A stretch of 64,000 bases of DNA. Origin: Youhaiella tibetensis. Lineage in GTDB: Bacteria > Pseudomonadota > Alphaproteobacteria > Rhizobiales > Devosiaceae. This document shows positions 38,207 to 47,685 of the stretch, one piece after another (position 1 is the stretch's first letter; each line of letters opens with the position of its first letter). The stretch covers positions 1,365,260 to 1,429,259 of the forward strand of contig NZ_CP041690.1 of the NCBI RefSeq assembly GCF_008000755.1, written 5' to 3'. Under the pieces are notes generated by a model, which was given only the letters and a program-made list of their open reading frames with translations, ran no database searches and had not been told where the DNA came from. The translations under genes were made by a program, and so were the position numbers.

Positions 38207-38737
38207 ATGGGTAACAACGCAATGACCAGTTTCCGTAAGCGCGCCGCGCTCGTTTTGGTGGCCGCGCTGTCGCTGGCCTCTATCGCCTTTACCGCCCTGC
38301 CGGCCGCCGCGCAGGAACTGGCGCCCGAGCATCTCGCTCTCGCCCGCAAGTATGTCGACCTCACGGACAAGTCCTCGGTCTACGAGGTCGCCCTGCTCGA
38401 GACCGGCGTGCAGGTGATGCGTCAGCTCATCGTGCAGAACCCGGAAGTTTCCAAGCAGCTCGACGCCGCCATCACCAAGACCCTGGACGAATACAAGGCC
38501 AAGAAGGGCGAACTGCTCGACCAGTTCGCGCGCATCTATGCGCTGCGCCTGTCGATGGAAGAACTCCAGCAGATCGTAGCTTTCTACGAGTCTCCGGCGG
38601 GCTCCAAGCTCGCCCAGGTCAATGCCGAAGCCAACCAGGACCTCCAGAAGGTCATGCAGGTCTTCCAGAACAACCTGCAGATCGAATTCATGGCCAAGGT
38701 CCGCGCCGAACTGAAGGCTCAGGGCGTCAATCTCTGA
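38207..38737 (+). CDS. DUF2059 exported protein
   Basis: A 176-residue protein with a signal peptide (hydrophobic core ALVLVAALSLASIAFTAL, then AAAQ) and a helical DUF2059 domain containing KKGELLDQFARIYALRLSMEEL and IVAFYESPAGSKLAQ. The family is common in proteobacteria and of unknown function. It is 30 bases downstream of rpiA and probably co-transcribed with it; a clear terminator follows. Confidence 0.85.
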   Translation: MGNNAMTSFRKRAALVLVAALSLASIAFTALPAAAQELAPEHLALARKYVDLTDKSSVYEVALLETGVQVMRQLIVQNPEVSKQLDAAITKTLDEYKAKKGELLDQFARIYALRLSMEELQQIVAFYESPAGSKLAQVNAEANQDLQKVMQVFQNNLQIEFMAKVRAELKAQGVNL

Positions 38738-38769
38738 TCTGGCTGCATTGCTGCCATATGCGACTGATG

Positions 38770-38799
38770 AAGGCCTCGCTTTGTGCGGGGCCTTTTCTT
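38770..38799 (+). terminator. Intrinsic terminator after rpiA-DUF2059
   Basis: AAGGCCTCGC pairs with GCGGGGCCTT (one mismatch) around TTTGT and runs into TTCTT. It is a good intrinsic terminator just before the gor ribosome-binding site. Confidence 0.75.
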
Positions 38800-38836
38800 A
38801 TGTAAGGGCACCATTGTCGCAAGCAGGAGTCGACCC

Positions 38837-40213
38837 TTGAGCCAGACCTATGATCTCGTCGTGATTGGTGCAGGCTCCGGCGGAGTACGCGCGGCGCGCA
38901 TCGCGGCCAACCTGGGCGCCAAGGTTGCCATCATCGAGGAATATCGGGTCGGCGGCACCTGCGTGATCCGCGGCTGCGTTCCCAAGAAGCTGTTCGTCTA
39001 TGCCAGCCGCTTCACCGACATGTTCTCGGTGGCCGAGAGCTTCGGCTGGCAGGTCGACGCCAAGTTCGATTGGCCGACCCTGGTCGCCAACAAGGACAAG
39101 GAAATCGCACGCCTCGAGGCGGCCTATGTTGCCGGGCTCGAAAAGCCCGGTGTCGAGATCATCCGGGATCGCGGCGTACTGGTAGATGCCAACACCGTGC
39201 GTCTGGTCAACGAAGGCAGGGACCTTTCGGCCAAATACATCCTGATCGCCACCGGCGGGCACCCCTACGTCCCCGATATTCCGGGCAAGGAGCATGGCAT
39301 CACCTCCAACGAGGCCTTCCATCTCAAGCGCCTGCCGCACTCCATCCTCATCGAAGGCGGTGGCTATATCGCGGTCGAGTTTGCCACCATCTTCGCTGGC
39401 CTGGGCGTCCAGACAACGATCAACTATCGCGGCAACCAGATCCTGCGCGGCTTTGATGCCGATGTGCGCACGAGCCTGGAGGCGGGCCTGGAAGCGCGGG
39501 GCATCAAGCTCATCTACGAGACCACCATCCGCTCCCTCAAGCGGCACGATAACGACGTCGTGGTCGAGTTCAGCGATGGCACCACCGCGCCCTATGGCGC
39601 CGTGATGTTCGCGACCGGTCGCCGGGCGAACATTCATGGGCTCGGTCTGGACAAGGCCGGCGTGGCCATGACGCCCGACAACTTCATTTCGGTGGATTCC
39701 TTCTCCAAGACTTCAGTAGACAGCATCTACGCGGTGGGCGACGTCACGGGCCGCGCTGCCCTGACCCCTGTCGCCATCCGCGAGGGCCAGGCCTTTGCCG
39801 AAACGATCTTCGGCGGCAACCCCACTTCGGTCGATCTTTCGCTCCTGCCCACCGCCGTCTTTGCCGAGCCGGAGGTCGGAGTTATCGGGCTGACCGAAGA
39901 AGAGGCCCTGACCGGCCACCCGGATCTTGAGGTCTATGTCACCCGTTTCCGGCCGATGATGAACACCCTCTCCACCCGCAGCGAGCGCGTCATGATGAAG
40001 CTCATCACCGCCGCCAATGGCGGCAAGGTGCTGGGCGTCCATATCGTGGGGCCGAGCGCCGCGGAGATGATCCAGCTTGTTGCCATTCCCATGGCGATGG
40101 GGGCCACCAAGGCCGATTTCGACCGCGCGATCGCCGTGCATCCCACCGCGGCCGAGGAACTGGTGACCTTCAAGGCACCGACCTACCGCTACAAGGATTG
40201 TGTGAAGGTCTAG
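38837..40213 (+). CDS. gor: Glutathione-disulfide reductase
   Basis: FAD/NADPH enzyme that keeps glutathione reduced. 458 residues from a TTG start with AGGAG eight bases upstream, which avoids reading through the terminator. YDLVVIGAGSGGVRAAR binds FAD, GGTCVIRGCVPKKL holds the redox disulfide, and IEGGGYIAVEFATIF binds the nucleotide. IYAVGDVTGRA and the C-terminal HPTAAEELVTF carry the interface His-Glu pair. It matches the other glutathione-linked genes in the window. Confidence 0.94.
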   Translation: MSQTYDLVVIGAGSGGVRAARIAANLGAKVAIIEEYRVGGTCVIRGCVPKKLFVYASRFTDMFSVAESFGWQVDAKFDWPTLVANKDKEIARLEAAYVAGLEKPGVEIIRDRGVLVDANTVRLVNEGRDLSAKYILIATGGHPYVPDIPGKEHGITSNEAFHLKRLPHSILIEGGGYIAVEFATIFAGLGVQTTINYRGNQILRGFDADVRTSLEAGLEARGIKLIYETTIRSLKRHDNDVVVEFSDGTTAPYGAVMFATGRRANIHGLGLDKAGVAMTPDNFISVDSFSKTSVDSIYAVGDVTGRAALTPVAIREGQAFAETIFGGNPTSVDLSLLPTAVFAEPEVGVIGLTEEEALTGHPDLEVYVTRFRPMMNTLSTRSERVMMKLITAANGGKVLGVHIVGPSAAEMIQLVAIPMAMGATKADFDRAIAVHPTAAEELVTFKAPTYRYKDCVKV

Positions 40214-40234
40214 CGCCTTCACACTACCAATTGC

Positions 40235-40296
40235 TGCTTGGCACCGCCGCCTTGTCGCTGTAAACCGCCATCCCGGCCCTCGTGAGGGGCCAAGCA
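40235..40296 (+). promoter_or_regulatory. Structured leader of DAHP synthase
   Basis: TGCTTGGC (40235-40242) pairs perfectly with GCCAAGCA (40289-40296). Inside, GGCCCTC (40275-40281) can pair with GAGGGGCC (40284-40291), which overlaps the outer arm. The structure ends just before the likely ribosome site. No aromatic-rich leader peptide is visible. Confidence 0.3.
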
Positions 40297-40313
40297 AGGC
40301 GAGTTAGCAGCAA

Positions 40314-41687
40314 ATGAGCACCTGGACCCCCGCAAGCTGGCGCAACAAAACCATCTCGCAGGTCCCGGCCTATCCGGACCCGGCGGCACTTGAAGACGCA
40401 GAGCGCCAGCTCGCTTCGTTCCCGCCGCTGGTGTTCGCTGGCGAAGCGCGCGAGTTGAAGGCCTCGCTGGCCGAAGTCGCGCGCGGCAATGCCTTCCTGC
40501 TCCAGGGCGGTGACTGCGCCGAAAGCTTTGCCGAGCACGGTGCCGATCACATCCGCGACTTCTTCCGCGTGTTCCTGCAGATGGCGGTGGTCCTGACTCA
40601 CGGCGGCAGCAAGCCCGTGGTCAAGGTTGGCCGCATCGCCGGCCAGTTCGCCAAGCCGCGCTCGGCCGATACGGAAACAGTCGATGGCGTTTCGCTGCCC
40701 AGCTATCGCGGCGACATCATCCACGACATCGCTTTTAACGAAGAGGCGCGCCGGCCCGATCCGCAGCGCCTGCTGATGGCCTATCGTCAGTCGGCCGCCA
40801 CGCTCAACCTCCTGCGCGCCTTCGCCTCGGGCGGCTATGCCGACCTGACCCGCGTCCACGAATGGACCGTCGGCTTCATGAAAGGCTCCAACTGGTTCCC
40901 GCGCTACGAGGAAGTGGCCCAGAAGATCGATGACGCCATCCACTTCATGGCGGCGCTCGGCCTCAACCCCGACAACACGCCGGCCCTGCGCGAGACCAAG
41001 TTCTATACCAGCCACGAGGCGCTGCTGCTCGGCTACGAGCAGGCCCTGACCCGTCGTGACTCGATCACCAATGACTGGTACGCCACCTCCGGCCACATGC
41101 TCTGGATCGGCGACCGCACGCGCCAGCCCGACCAGGCCCATGTCGAGTACTTCTCGGGCATCAAGAACCCGATCGGCATCAAGTGCGGCCCCTCGCTTTC
41201 CAGCGATGACCTACTGCGCCTCCTCGACAAGCTCAACCCCAGCGACGAGGCTGGCCGCATCACCCTCATCGGACGTTTCGGCGCCGACAAGGTGCGCGAC
41301 AACCTTCCGCGCCTCATCGAGACGGTCAAGAAGGCCGGCCGGACGGTCGTCTGGTGCTCCGATCCCATGCACGGCAATACCGTCAAGGCCTCCAACGGCT
41401 ACAAGACCCGCCAGTTCGACAAGGTGCTCGACGAGGTGAAGTCGTTCTTCGATGTCCATCGCGAGATGGGCACCTATGCCGGCGGCGTGCATATCGAGAT
41501 GACCGGTGACGACGTGACCGAATGCACCGGCGGCGTTTCGGCCGTGACCGAGGCGAACCTCAAGGATCGCTACCACACCTATTGCGACCCGCGCCTCAAC
41601 GCCAGCCAGGCCCTGGAACTGGCCTTCCTCGTCGCCGAGGAAATCCACGCCCAGCCGGCTCGCCCGGCCAAGATCGCTGGTCTCTGA
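40314..41687 (+). CDS. 3-deoxy-7-phosphoheptulonate synthase, class II
   Basis: First enzyme of the shikimate pathway, joining phosphoenolpyruvate and erythrose 4-phosphate. 457 residues, the plant-like type II family typical of many alphaproteobacteria. Recognised by [15 protein letters not shown] at the N terminus, [48 protein letters not shown] and [15 protein letters not shown]. It stands alone, with a structured leader. Confidence 0.96.
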   Translation: MSTWTPASWRNKTISQVPAYPDPAALEDAERQLASFPPLVFAGEARELKASLAEVARGNAFLLQGGDCAESFAEHGADHIRDFFRVFLQMAVVLTHGGSKPVVKVGRIAGQFAKPRSADTETVDGVSLPSYRGDIIHDIAFNEEARRPDPQRLLMAYRQSAATLNLLRAFASGGYADLTRVHEWTVGFMKGSNWFPRYEEVAQKIDDAIHFMAALGLNPDNTPALRETKFYTSHEALLLGYEQALTRRDSITNDWYATSGHMLWIGDRTRQPDQAHVEYFSGIKNPIGIKCGPSLSSDDLLRLLDKLNPSDEAGRITLIGRFGADKVRDNLPRLIETVKKAGRTVVWCSDPMHGNTVKASNGYKTRQFDKVLDEVKSFFDVHREMGTYAGGVHIEMTGDDVTECTGGVSAVTEANLKDRYHTYCDPRLNASQALELAFLVAEEIHAQPARPAKIAGL

Positions 41688-41723
41688 GGAGGGTAGGGTT
41701 GCCGCGCCCGGGTGGCGCGGCGC

Positions 41724-42155
41724 CTAGGCCGCCGACTCGAAGAGTTGCAGGCTGCGCGGCGGAATGTCGTGCTCGGCGACGCGCCGGGCCACGGCGTAAC
41801 GAATAGCCTGGCGCAGCTCGGTATCCGCGACGGGTTTGGTCAGCACGCCAAGGGTGCCTGGAACGCCTTTGCCCAATTGCTCGGGATTGGCTGTCATGAA
41901 CAGCACGGTGATGCCGCGCTCGGCCAGTTCACGCCCGATATGGGGACCGGTCGCGCCATCGCGCAGGTTGATGTCCACCAGCGCGATGTCGGCCTTTTCG
42001 GCAATGCGCAAGGCACCAGCCTTGTCGGCGGCGATGCCGACGGGCGTCAGGCCCATTTCGTCCAGAACGCTTTCGATCTCGATGGCGACGAGAATTTCGT
42101 CCTCCACCACCATCACGCGTTCAGCAGTATGCTCAGGTTGTTTTTGCATCTTCAT
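41724..42155 (-). CDS. Single-domain response regulator
   Basis: A 143-residue receiver domain without an output domain. VMVVEDEILVAIEIESVL carries the acidic pocket, ALVDINLRDG the phospho-acceptor Asp, LFMTANP the Thr and LTKPV the conserved Lys. Such stand-alone receivers act by protein contacts or phosphotransfer. No kinase is adjacent, though two orphan kinases lie elsewhere in the window. Its sequence resembles receivers of PhyR-like or FAT-GUY type, which is only a suggestion. Confidence 0.88.
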   Translation of the reverse strand: MKMQKQPEHTAERVMVVEDEILVAIEIESVLDEMGLTPVGIAADKAGALRIAEKADIALVDINLRDGATGPHIGRELAERGITVLFMTANPEQLGKGVPGTLGVLTKPVADTELRQAIRYAVARRVAEHDIPPRSLQLFESAA

Positions 42156-42396
42156 TCACTTTCAGCCGCCCAACCCGCGACTCAGCGATATGGTTGCAAC
42201 GATGAACGCTCAATTCACTAAGATTGAAAACAATAGTTACTGAAAATCTGTGAACGGATGCTTCGAGGTCGCCTCACACGTGCTCGAATGGGACGGCGGG
42301 CCAGCGCTTTCAGCGACTTAGTACAACATTAACCCTAATGGGCGATGAATGGAGTGTACGGGAGACCGCCATGGGGGCGGCGAGCCGGAGGACGCC

Positions 42397-43341
42397 ATGT
42401 ATCGTTTGGTCCCAGCCCTTGCCTTGTCAGCTTTCGCGCTTTGCGCCGCGGCGCCGGCCCTAGCGGCGGACTATCCGGACGGGTTCCGCCCCAGCTACCC
42501 CGACAATTTCGATACCTACGAGCCCCTCGGCTTCGAAGCGGGCCTGCGCTACTGGTATTCCTGGGGCCAGCAGAAGGCCGATCTCGGCAGTGGGCAGCTC
42601 AACTCCGATGATCGGACCAGCATCGTCGAAGGTCATTTGCGGATCGACGACTACTCGACCCAGAGCTACGTGAAAGGCCTGGCTGGCTACTCCACCGTCA
42701 TCAACGGCAACTATCAGATCGGCGCCAACGCTCCCGGCTCGATCGAGGCAGGGCGCGTTGCCTATGCCGGTGCCGATTTCGGCTGGTCACCCTTCGGCTG
42801 GGCTCCCGGCGGCAATGGCGTCTACGGCTTCCTGGGCTACCAGTACTGGAATGACTCGCCTGAGATGGGGCGTGGCCCGTTCGTCGTGAGCCTCGATGGC
42901 AGCGGCAACCCCAATGCCTTCGACAGCGCCGTCAACAATCTCGACATCAGCGCGCTGCGGCTGGGTCTGGCCGGACGCGCCGATTTCGGCATGTTCGACG
43001 TCACCGCGGAAGTCGCGGCCATTCCATACGCTTGGATGTCGGGCACGCTCGGCACCGGCTCGATTTCGCCGTTCAACTATGGCGGCAACACCTACTACCA
43101 GGCCTCCGCCACCAATGTGAGCGGCTGGGGCTATGGCGCCATGGGCGAGGTAATGGTCGGCGTCAAGCCCATCGAGAACATGGCCATCCGCGCCGGCGCA
43201 CGTGCCTGGTATGTCGGGGGTAACCTCGACTACACCTACGAGGCCATTTCTGACACTGCAGGTCGCCAGGGCTTCATCGGCAAATCCTGGGTTTCCGCTT
43301 TCCGCTACGGCCTGCTCGCCGAACTTACCTACAAGTTCTAG
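42397..43341 (+). CDS. Outer-membrane beta-barrel protein
   Basis: A 314-residue protein with signal peptide (ALALSAFALCAAAPALAADYP) and a mature part rich in Tyr, Trp and Gly with alternating strands, ending YGLLAELTYKF with the terminal Phe of outer-membrane barrels. The start at 42397 follows GGAGGACG. The predicted strands suggest an 8- to 12-strand barrel. Its role (structural, adhesive or transport) cannot be read. Confidence 0.8.
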   Translation: MYRLVPALALSAFALCAAAPALAADYPDGFRPSYPDNFDTYEPLGFEAGLRYWYSWGQQKADLGSGQLNSDDRTSIVEGHLRIDDYSTQSYVKGLAGYSTVINGNYQIGANAPGSIEAGRVAYAGADFGWSPFGWAPGGNGVYGFLGYQYWNDSPEMGRGPFVVSLDGSGNPNAFDSAVNNLDISALRLGLAGRADFGMFDVTAEVAAIPYAWMSGTLGTGSISPFNYGGNTYYQASATNVSGWGYGAMGEVMVGVKPIENMAIRAGARAWYVGGNLDYTYEAISDTAGRQGFIGKSWVSAFRYGLLAELTYKF

Positions 43342-43376
43342 GGCCGGGATTGTTCCTGCATCCCTCGCGTTTCCGC

Positions 43377-43406
43377 ATCCGCTTGCCCTTGCCGGGGTGA
43401 GCGGAT
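43377..43406 (+). terminator. Terminator-like hairpin after the barrel gene
   Basis: ATCCGCT pairs with AGCGGAT, with CCC/GGG inside a bulged stem. AAGTCTTT follows. It lies 36 bases after the stop. Confidence 0.45.
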
Positions 43407-43441
43407 AAGTCTTTGCCGTCTTTGAACCCGGGCCGTTTTCC

Positions 43442-45115
43442 GTGACAGATCGCCTCCGTATCGCCCTTGCGCAGCTCAATCCCAAGGTTGGCGACCTCAA
43501 GGGCAACCTTGCCCTGGGGCGCAAGGCATTGGCCGATGCCGTCGAGGCGAAGGCCGATATCCTGATGTTTTCCGAACTGTTCCTCACCGGGTATTTCCCC
43601 GAGGACCTGTTCTTCAAGCGCCAGTTCGTGGATGACGCCATCGCCGCTGCGCGCGAGCTCACCGCCGCGACCGCCGGTACCAATGTCAGCCTCGTGCTGC
43701 CGACCGTATGGCGCGACGAGGAAGGGCTGCGCAACGCCGTGATCCTGGCAGAGAACGGGCGCGTCACCGCCCGCCGCTTCAAGCGCGAACTGCCCAACGA
43801 CGACGTTTTTTACGAACGGCGCTACTTCGTGCCGGGCGACCTCGCCGAGCCGGTCACGATCAAGGGCGTCTCGATCGGTATCCCAATCTGCGAGGACATC
43901 TGGCACGCAGACGTTTGCGAGCACCTGGTCGATAACGGCGCGCGCCTGCTGCTCTGCCCCAATGGCTCGCCCTATTGGCGCAACAAGCAGGACATGCGCA
44001 AGGAACTGGTGCTGGCGCGTGTCAATGAAGACAATGTCCCCTTGATCTACCTCAACCAGGTGGGCGGGCAGGATGAGCTTGTCTTCGACGGCGCCTCCTT
44101 CGCCATCGAGCCCGGCGGGCGCCTCGCCCTGCAGGGAAAATCCTTCGAGGAAGATTTCATCGTCAGCGATTGGGTGCACACCGACAACGGCTGGCGTTGC
44201 GGGAACGGGCAGGTCGTGCCGCTGGTGTCGAGCGACGAGGCGCCCTGGCGCGCCTGCATCCTCGGCTTGCGCGACTATGTCTACAAGAACGGCTTCAAGC
44301 AGGTGGTGCTCGGCCTCTCCGGTGGCATCGACAGTGCCGTGGTCGCCACCATGGCCGTCGACGCGCTCGGTCCGGAAAACGTCCACTGCCTGATGCTCCC
44401 TTACCGCTACACCTCCGAGGAGAGCCTGCGCGACGCAAAGGATTGCGCCGAACGGCTCGGGGTGCGCTACGACATCGTCTCCATCGGCGCCCCCGTCGAC
44501 GATGCGCTCGAGGAGCTAGCGCCCGTCTTCGGCAACAAGCCGCAGGACCTCACCGAGGAGAACATCCAGTCGCGCATGCGCGGCCTGGTGCTCATGGCGG
44601 TTTCCAACAAGTTCGGCTCGATGCTGCTCACCACCGGCAACAAGTCCGAGATGTCGGTCGGCTACGCCACGATCTACGGTGACATGAACGGCGGCTTCAA
44701 TCCGCTCAAGGACATGCTCAAGATGCAGGTCTACCGGCTGGCCCGCTGGCGCAACGAAAACCTGCCCGGCAATGTGCTGGGGCAGCGCGGCGAAGTCATT
44801 CCGCAAGCGATCATCGACAAGGCCCCCAGCGCCGAGCTGCGTCCCAACCAGACCGACCAGGACAGCCTGCCGCCCTATCCGGTGCTCGACGCCATCCTTG
44901 AGGGATTTGTCGAGGAGGAGCTTTCGATCAAGGAACTGGTGGCGCGTGGCTTCGAGCTCGAGACCGTCAAGCGCATCGAAAAGCTGCTCTACATCGCCGA
45001 ATACAAGCGCCGACAGTCCGCCCCTGGCGTCAAGCTGACCGCCAAGGCGCTGGGCCTCGGCCGTAAATACCCGATCACCAACGGCTATCGCGACGATAGC
45101 GGGAACATCAATTGA
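43442..45115 (+). CDS. nadE: Glutamine-dependent NAD+ synthetase
   Basis: Last step of NAD synthesis, 557 residues. The N-terminal nitrilase-type glutaminase has the Glu of FSELFLTGY, the Lys of FKRELPNDDVFYERRYF and the Cys of IPICEDIW. The C-terminal synthetase has the ATP loop GLSGGIDSAVVATM and KSEMSVGYATIYGDM. The start is GTG. Its stop overlaps the start of gltX by four bases, so the two are translationally coupled. Confidence 0.96.
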   Translation: MTDRLRIALAQLNPKVGDLKGNLALGRKALADAVEAKADILMFSELFLTGYFPEDLFFKRQFVDDAIAAARELTAATAGTNVSLVLPTVWRDEEGLRNAVILAENGRVTARRFKRELPNDDVFYERRYFVPGDLAEPVTIKGVSIGIPICEDIWHADVCEHLVDNGARLLLCPNGSPYWRNKQDMRKELVLARVNEDNVPLIYLNQVGGQDELVFDGASFAIEPGGRLALQGKSFEEDFIVSDWVHTDNGWRCGNGQVVPLVSSDEAPWRACILGLRDYVYKNGFKQVVLGLSGGIDSAVVATMAVDALGPENVHCLMLPYRYTSEESLRDAKDCAERLGVRYDIVSIGAPVDDALEELAPVFGNKPQDLTEENIQSRMRGLVLMAVSNKFGSMLLTTGNKSEMSVGYATIYGDMNGGFNPLKDMLKMQVYRLARWRNENLPGNVLGQRGEVIPQAIIDKAPSAELRPNQTDQDSLPPYPVLDAILEGFVEEELSIKELVARGFELETVKRIEKLLYIAEYKRRQSAPGVKLTAKALGLGRKYPITNGYRDDSGNIN

Positions 45116-46437
45116 CCACCGTCCGCTACGCGCCGTCCCCCACGGGTCGGCTCCACCTGGGCAACGCGCGCCCCGCCTTGCTCAACTGGTTCTTCGCTCG
45201 CTCGCATTCGGGCACCTACATCCTGCGGATGGACGACACCGATACCGCCCGCTCGACCCGCGAGTTTGCCGACGGCATCGAGCGCGACCTCGCCTGGCTC
45301 GGCATCGTGCCCGACGCTCTGGTCCGCCAGTCCGAACGGACTGCCCTTTACGAAACCGCCAAGCTCAAGCTCATCGAGAGTGGGCGCCTCTACCCCGCCT
45401 ACGAAACTGAAGACGAACTGGACCGCCGTCGCAAGCGCGCCCGCGCCATGGGCAAGCCCCCGATCTACGATCGTGCCGCGCTTCGCCTGACCGCGGAGGA
45501 TCGCGCCAGGCTCGAAGGGGAAGGGCGCAAGCCGCACTGGCGTTTCAAGCTCGATGGCAAGCCGGTCCATTTCACCGACCTCATCAAGGGCGAGCAGACC
45601 GTCAATACCGCCTCGATGTCCGATCCGGTGCTGGTGCGCGAGGACGGCTCGTTTCTTTACACGCTCCCCTCGGTGGTCGACGACATCGACCTGGGCATCA
45701 CTCATGTGATCCGGGGCGAGGACCATGTGTCCAACACCGGTACCCAGATCGAGATCTTCGAGGCGCTGGGCGGCAAGGTGCCGTTTTTCGCCCACCACAA
45801 CCTGCTCACCGATGCCGAGGGCCAGGGCTTTTCAAAGCGCCTGGGTTCGCTGTCGCTCTCCGATCTGCGCGAGCAGGGCTACGAGTCGCTGGCGGTTGCC
45901 GAAATGGCGGCCCTGACCGGCACCTCGCTCCCCATCGAGCCCTACGAGAGCCTCGACGCCATCGCCTCCCGGCTCGAACTCTCCATGATCTCGCACGGCT
46001 CGGCGCGCTTCGATCCGGCCGAACTGGATTCGCTTAACGCCCGCATCCTCCACGCCATGCCCTATGAGCTGGCGCGGCCACGCCTCGAGGAACTGGGGCT
46101 GGCCAGCGAGCCGCTTTGGCTCGCCAATCGGCAAAATTTGAATAGATTTTCGGACATCCAGGAGTGGTCCAAACTGATCTCTGGCCCGGTCGTGCCGATC
46201 ATCGAGCCTGAAGATCGCGAGTTCATCGACCTGGCCCGCGACATGCTGCCTGCCGAGCCCTGGGACGAGGCCACCTGGATCCTCTGGACCAACGCGCTCA
46301 AGGAAAGGACTGGCCGCAAGGGCAAGTCACTGTTCCTGCCGCTGCGCATGGCTCTGACGGGCCGTCACGACGGCCCCGAGCTCAAGGCGCTGCTGCCGTT
46401 ACTTGGGCGTAGGGTGTGTCAGGACCGACTATCCTGA
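45112..46437 (+). CDS. gltX: Glutamyl-tRNA synthetase
   Basis: Charges tRNA-Glu (and probably tRNA-Gln for later amidation). 441 residues, start TTG overlapping the nadE stop. APSPTGRLHLGNAR is the HIGH motif and GFSKRLGSLS the KMSKS equivalent; LRMDDTDTARS and GEDHVSNTGTQ are conserved. This is the shorter of the two GluRS types that alphaproteobacteria often carry. Its last 56 bases overlap the convergent DUF2865 gene. Confidence 0.94.
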   Translation: MTTVRYAPSPTGRLHLGNARPALLNWFFARSHSGTYILRMDDTDTARSTREFADGIERDLAWLGIVPDALVRQSERTALYETAKLKLIESGRLYPAYETEDELDRRRKRARAMGKPPIYDRAALRLTAEDRARLEGEGRKPHWRFKLDGKPVHFTDLIKGEQTVNTASMSDPVLVREDGSFLYTLPSVVDDIDLGITHVIRGEDHVSNTGTQIEIFEALGGKVPFFAHHNLLTDAEGQGFSKRLGSLSLSDLREQGYESLAVAEMAALTGTSLPIEPYESLDAIASRLELSMISHGSARFDPAELDSLNARILHAMPYELARPRLEELGLASEPLWLANRQNLNRFSDIQEWSKLISGPVVPIIEPEDREFIDLARDMLPAEPWDEATWILWTNALKERTGRKGKSLFLPLRMALTGRHDGPELKALLPLLGRRVCQDRLS

Positions 46438-47521
46438 CGGTCTTGTCCCCGAAATGAATAATTCGCTCGCCGGCCTCTGCCGGCTGGGCGGTTACCGTCG
46501 GCGCGACCGTGCCGGGACGGCGGCGGGGCAGGGGAACGTTCACCGAAGCGATGCTGGCCATCTGAACGGGGGCGAGCGTGGTAACCTGCTGGCCGCGCCG
46601 TGGATCGCGCTTGGGCATCGGAAACCCAAGGTCGGCGAAGTTGACCACCGATTGCGCGTCTTGCCCGTCGCCTCCCGCTCCCATCACCGAGACCGAGCCC
46701 TGCGCAGGCGCTGCGTTGCATGAGGCCGTCAGGTCCACCTGCTTGCGATAGGCAAAGGCGAACGGCATCGAGGCATAGGCCGAGCCATCCAGGTTCACCA
46801 TCTGCTCTGGCTCCTGGCCGGGGTTCTTGTAATAGTAGAGGTCTACCGGCGTGCCGGGGCAGGTCTCCTGGCACTGGTAGGCGTCCTGGCCCAGGTAATC
46901 GGGCAGGGTGGAATAGCTGATCGGCCAGAAGTAACCGTCGCTCTTGCGCACGCACACCGTGCGGATGGTGCCGTAGCCCATGCCGGTATACTGGTCGCCT
47001 ACGATGTCGCCTTCGGTGAACTGGCCCTGCTGGTTGGTGTAGCCGCCAAAGAGGCGATCGAAGAGGCCGCCACGATTGGTGTTGTCCTGCTGGGTGACCG
47101 TGGCCTGCGAGCCGGAATTGCAGCCGAAGCGCATCATTTCCTGCAGCACGGTTTCGCGCTGCTGGCTGACCGCCGCGGCGGTGTTGACCGAGTTGGTCAA
47201 CTCGTCGCGCTGCTGGCGGCCCTTGATGATGGTCCGCGCCAGCGCCTGGCATTCCCGGGTGAGTTGCTGGCCCGCCTTGGCGGCTGCGTTGCAGCCCGTG
47301 CGCACATAGGCGCTTTCGGCATCCTGCACCTGGCCGGCCACGATCCGCGCCTGCTCCGAATTGCTCTGGCCGAGCCGGAAATCGTTGTTGCGTTCGAGCT
47401 GGCTCAACTGTCGCTGCAGCTGCGAACAGGCATTGGCCTGGGCATAGGCCTCGGTGACGTCCAGTACCGCGCCCACAGCCATCGCCGCGAACAAGGCGAA
47501 TAAGCGGATCGCGTTTTTCAT
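46382..47521 (-). CDS. DUF2865 exported protein
   Basis: A 379-residue protein with signal peptide (LFALFAAMAVGAVLDVTEAYA), a coiled-coil region of Gln-rich heptads (residues 30-120), and the DUF2865 core: TVCVRKSDGYFWPISYSTLPDYLGQDAYQCQETC-type sequence (about residues 190-225) with paired cysteines, then DLYYYKNPGQE and VRIVGP at the end. It is presumably periplasmic; the family is alphaproteobacterial and uncharacterised. Start choice is by the signal peptide; AGG lies upstream. It overlaps the 3' end of gltX. Confidence 0.85.
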   Translation of the reverse strand: MKNAIRLFALFAAMAVGAVLDVTEAYAQANACSQLQRQLSQLERNNDFRLGQSNSEQARIVAGQVQDAESAYVRTGCNAAAKAGQQLTRECQALARTIIKGRQQRDELTNSVNTAAAVSQQRETVLQEMMRFGCNSGSQATVTQQDNTNRGGLFDRLFGGYTNQQGQFTEGDIVGDQYTGMGYGTIRTVCVRKSDGYFWPISYSTLPDYLGQDAYQCQETCPGTPVDLYYYKNPGQEPEQMVNLDGSAYASMPFAFAYRKQVDLTASCNAAPAQGSVSVMGAGGDGQDAQSVVNFADLGFPMPKRDPRRGQQVTTLAPVQMASIASVNVPLPRRRPGTVAPTVTAQPAEAGERIIHFGDKTVRIVGPDTPYAQVTAAAP

Positions 47522-47685
47522 TGAAACCTGCATGCCCGGGTGCCTAACTCCGTGGACGGCTAATGTTGGATTGTGCCAAAACCGCGGCTGCTTAAGGAAA
47601 CCGACAGACAAGCACAGCACTATGCCCACCCGTGGTTAGCCAATAGCGCTGCCGCTGTCACCTCAAAGCGCCGAGAAGTCCCCGC

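Noticed and set aside
45112-46437. gltX as a truncated pseudogene because it is shorter than the E. coli enzyme
   Set aside because: All catalytic motifs are intact and the length and C terminus match the shorter alphaproteobacterial GluRS type.
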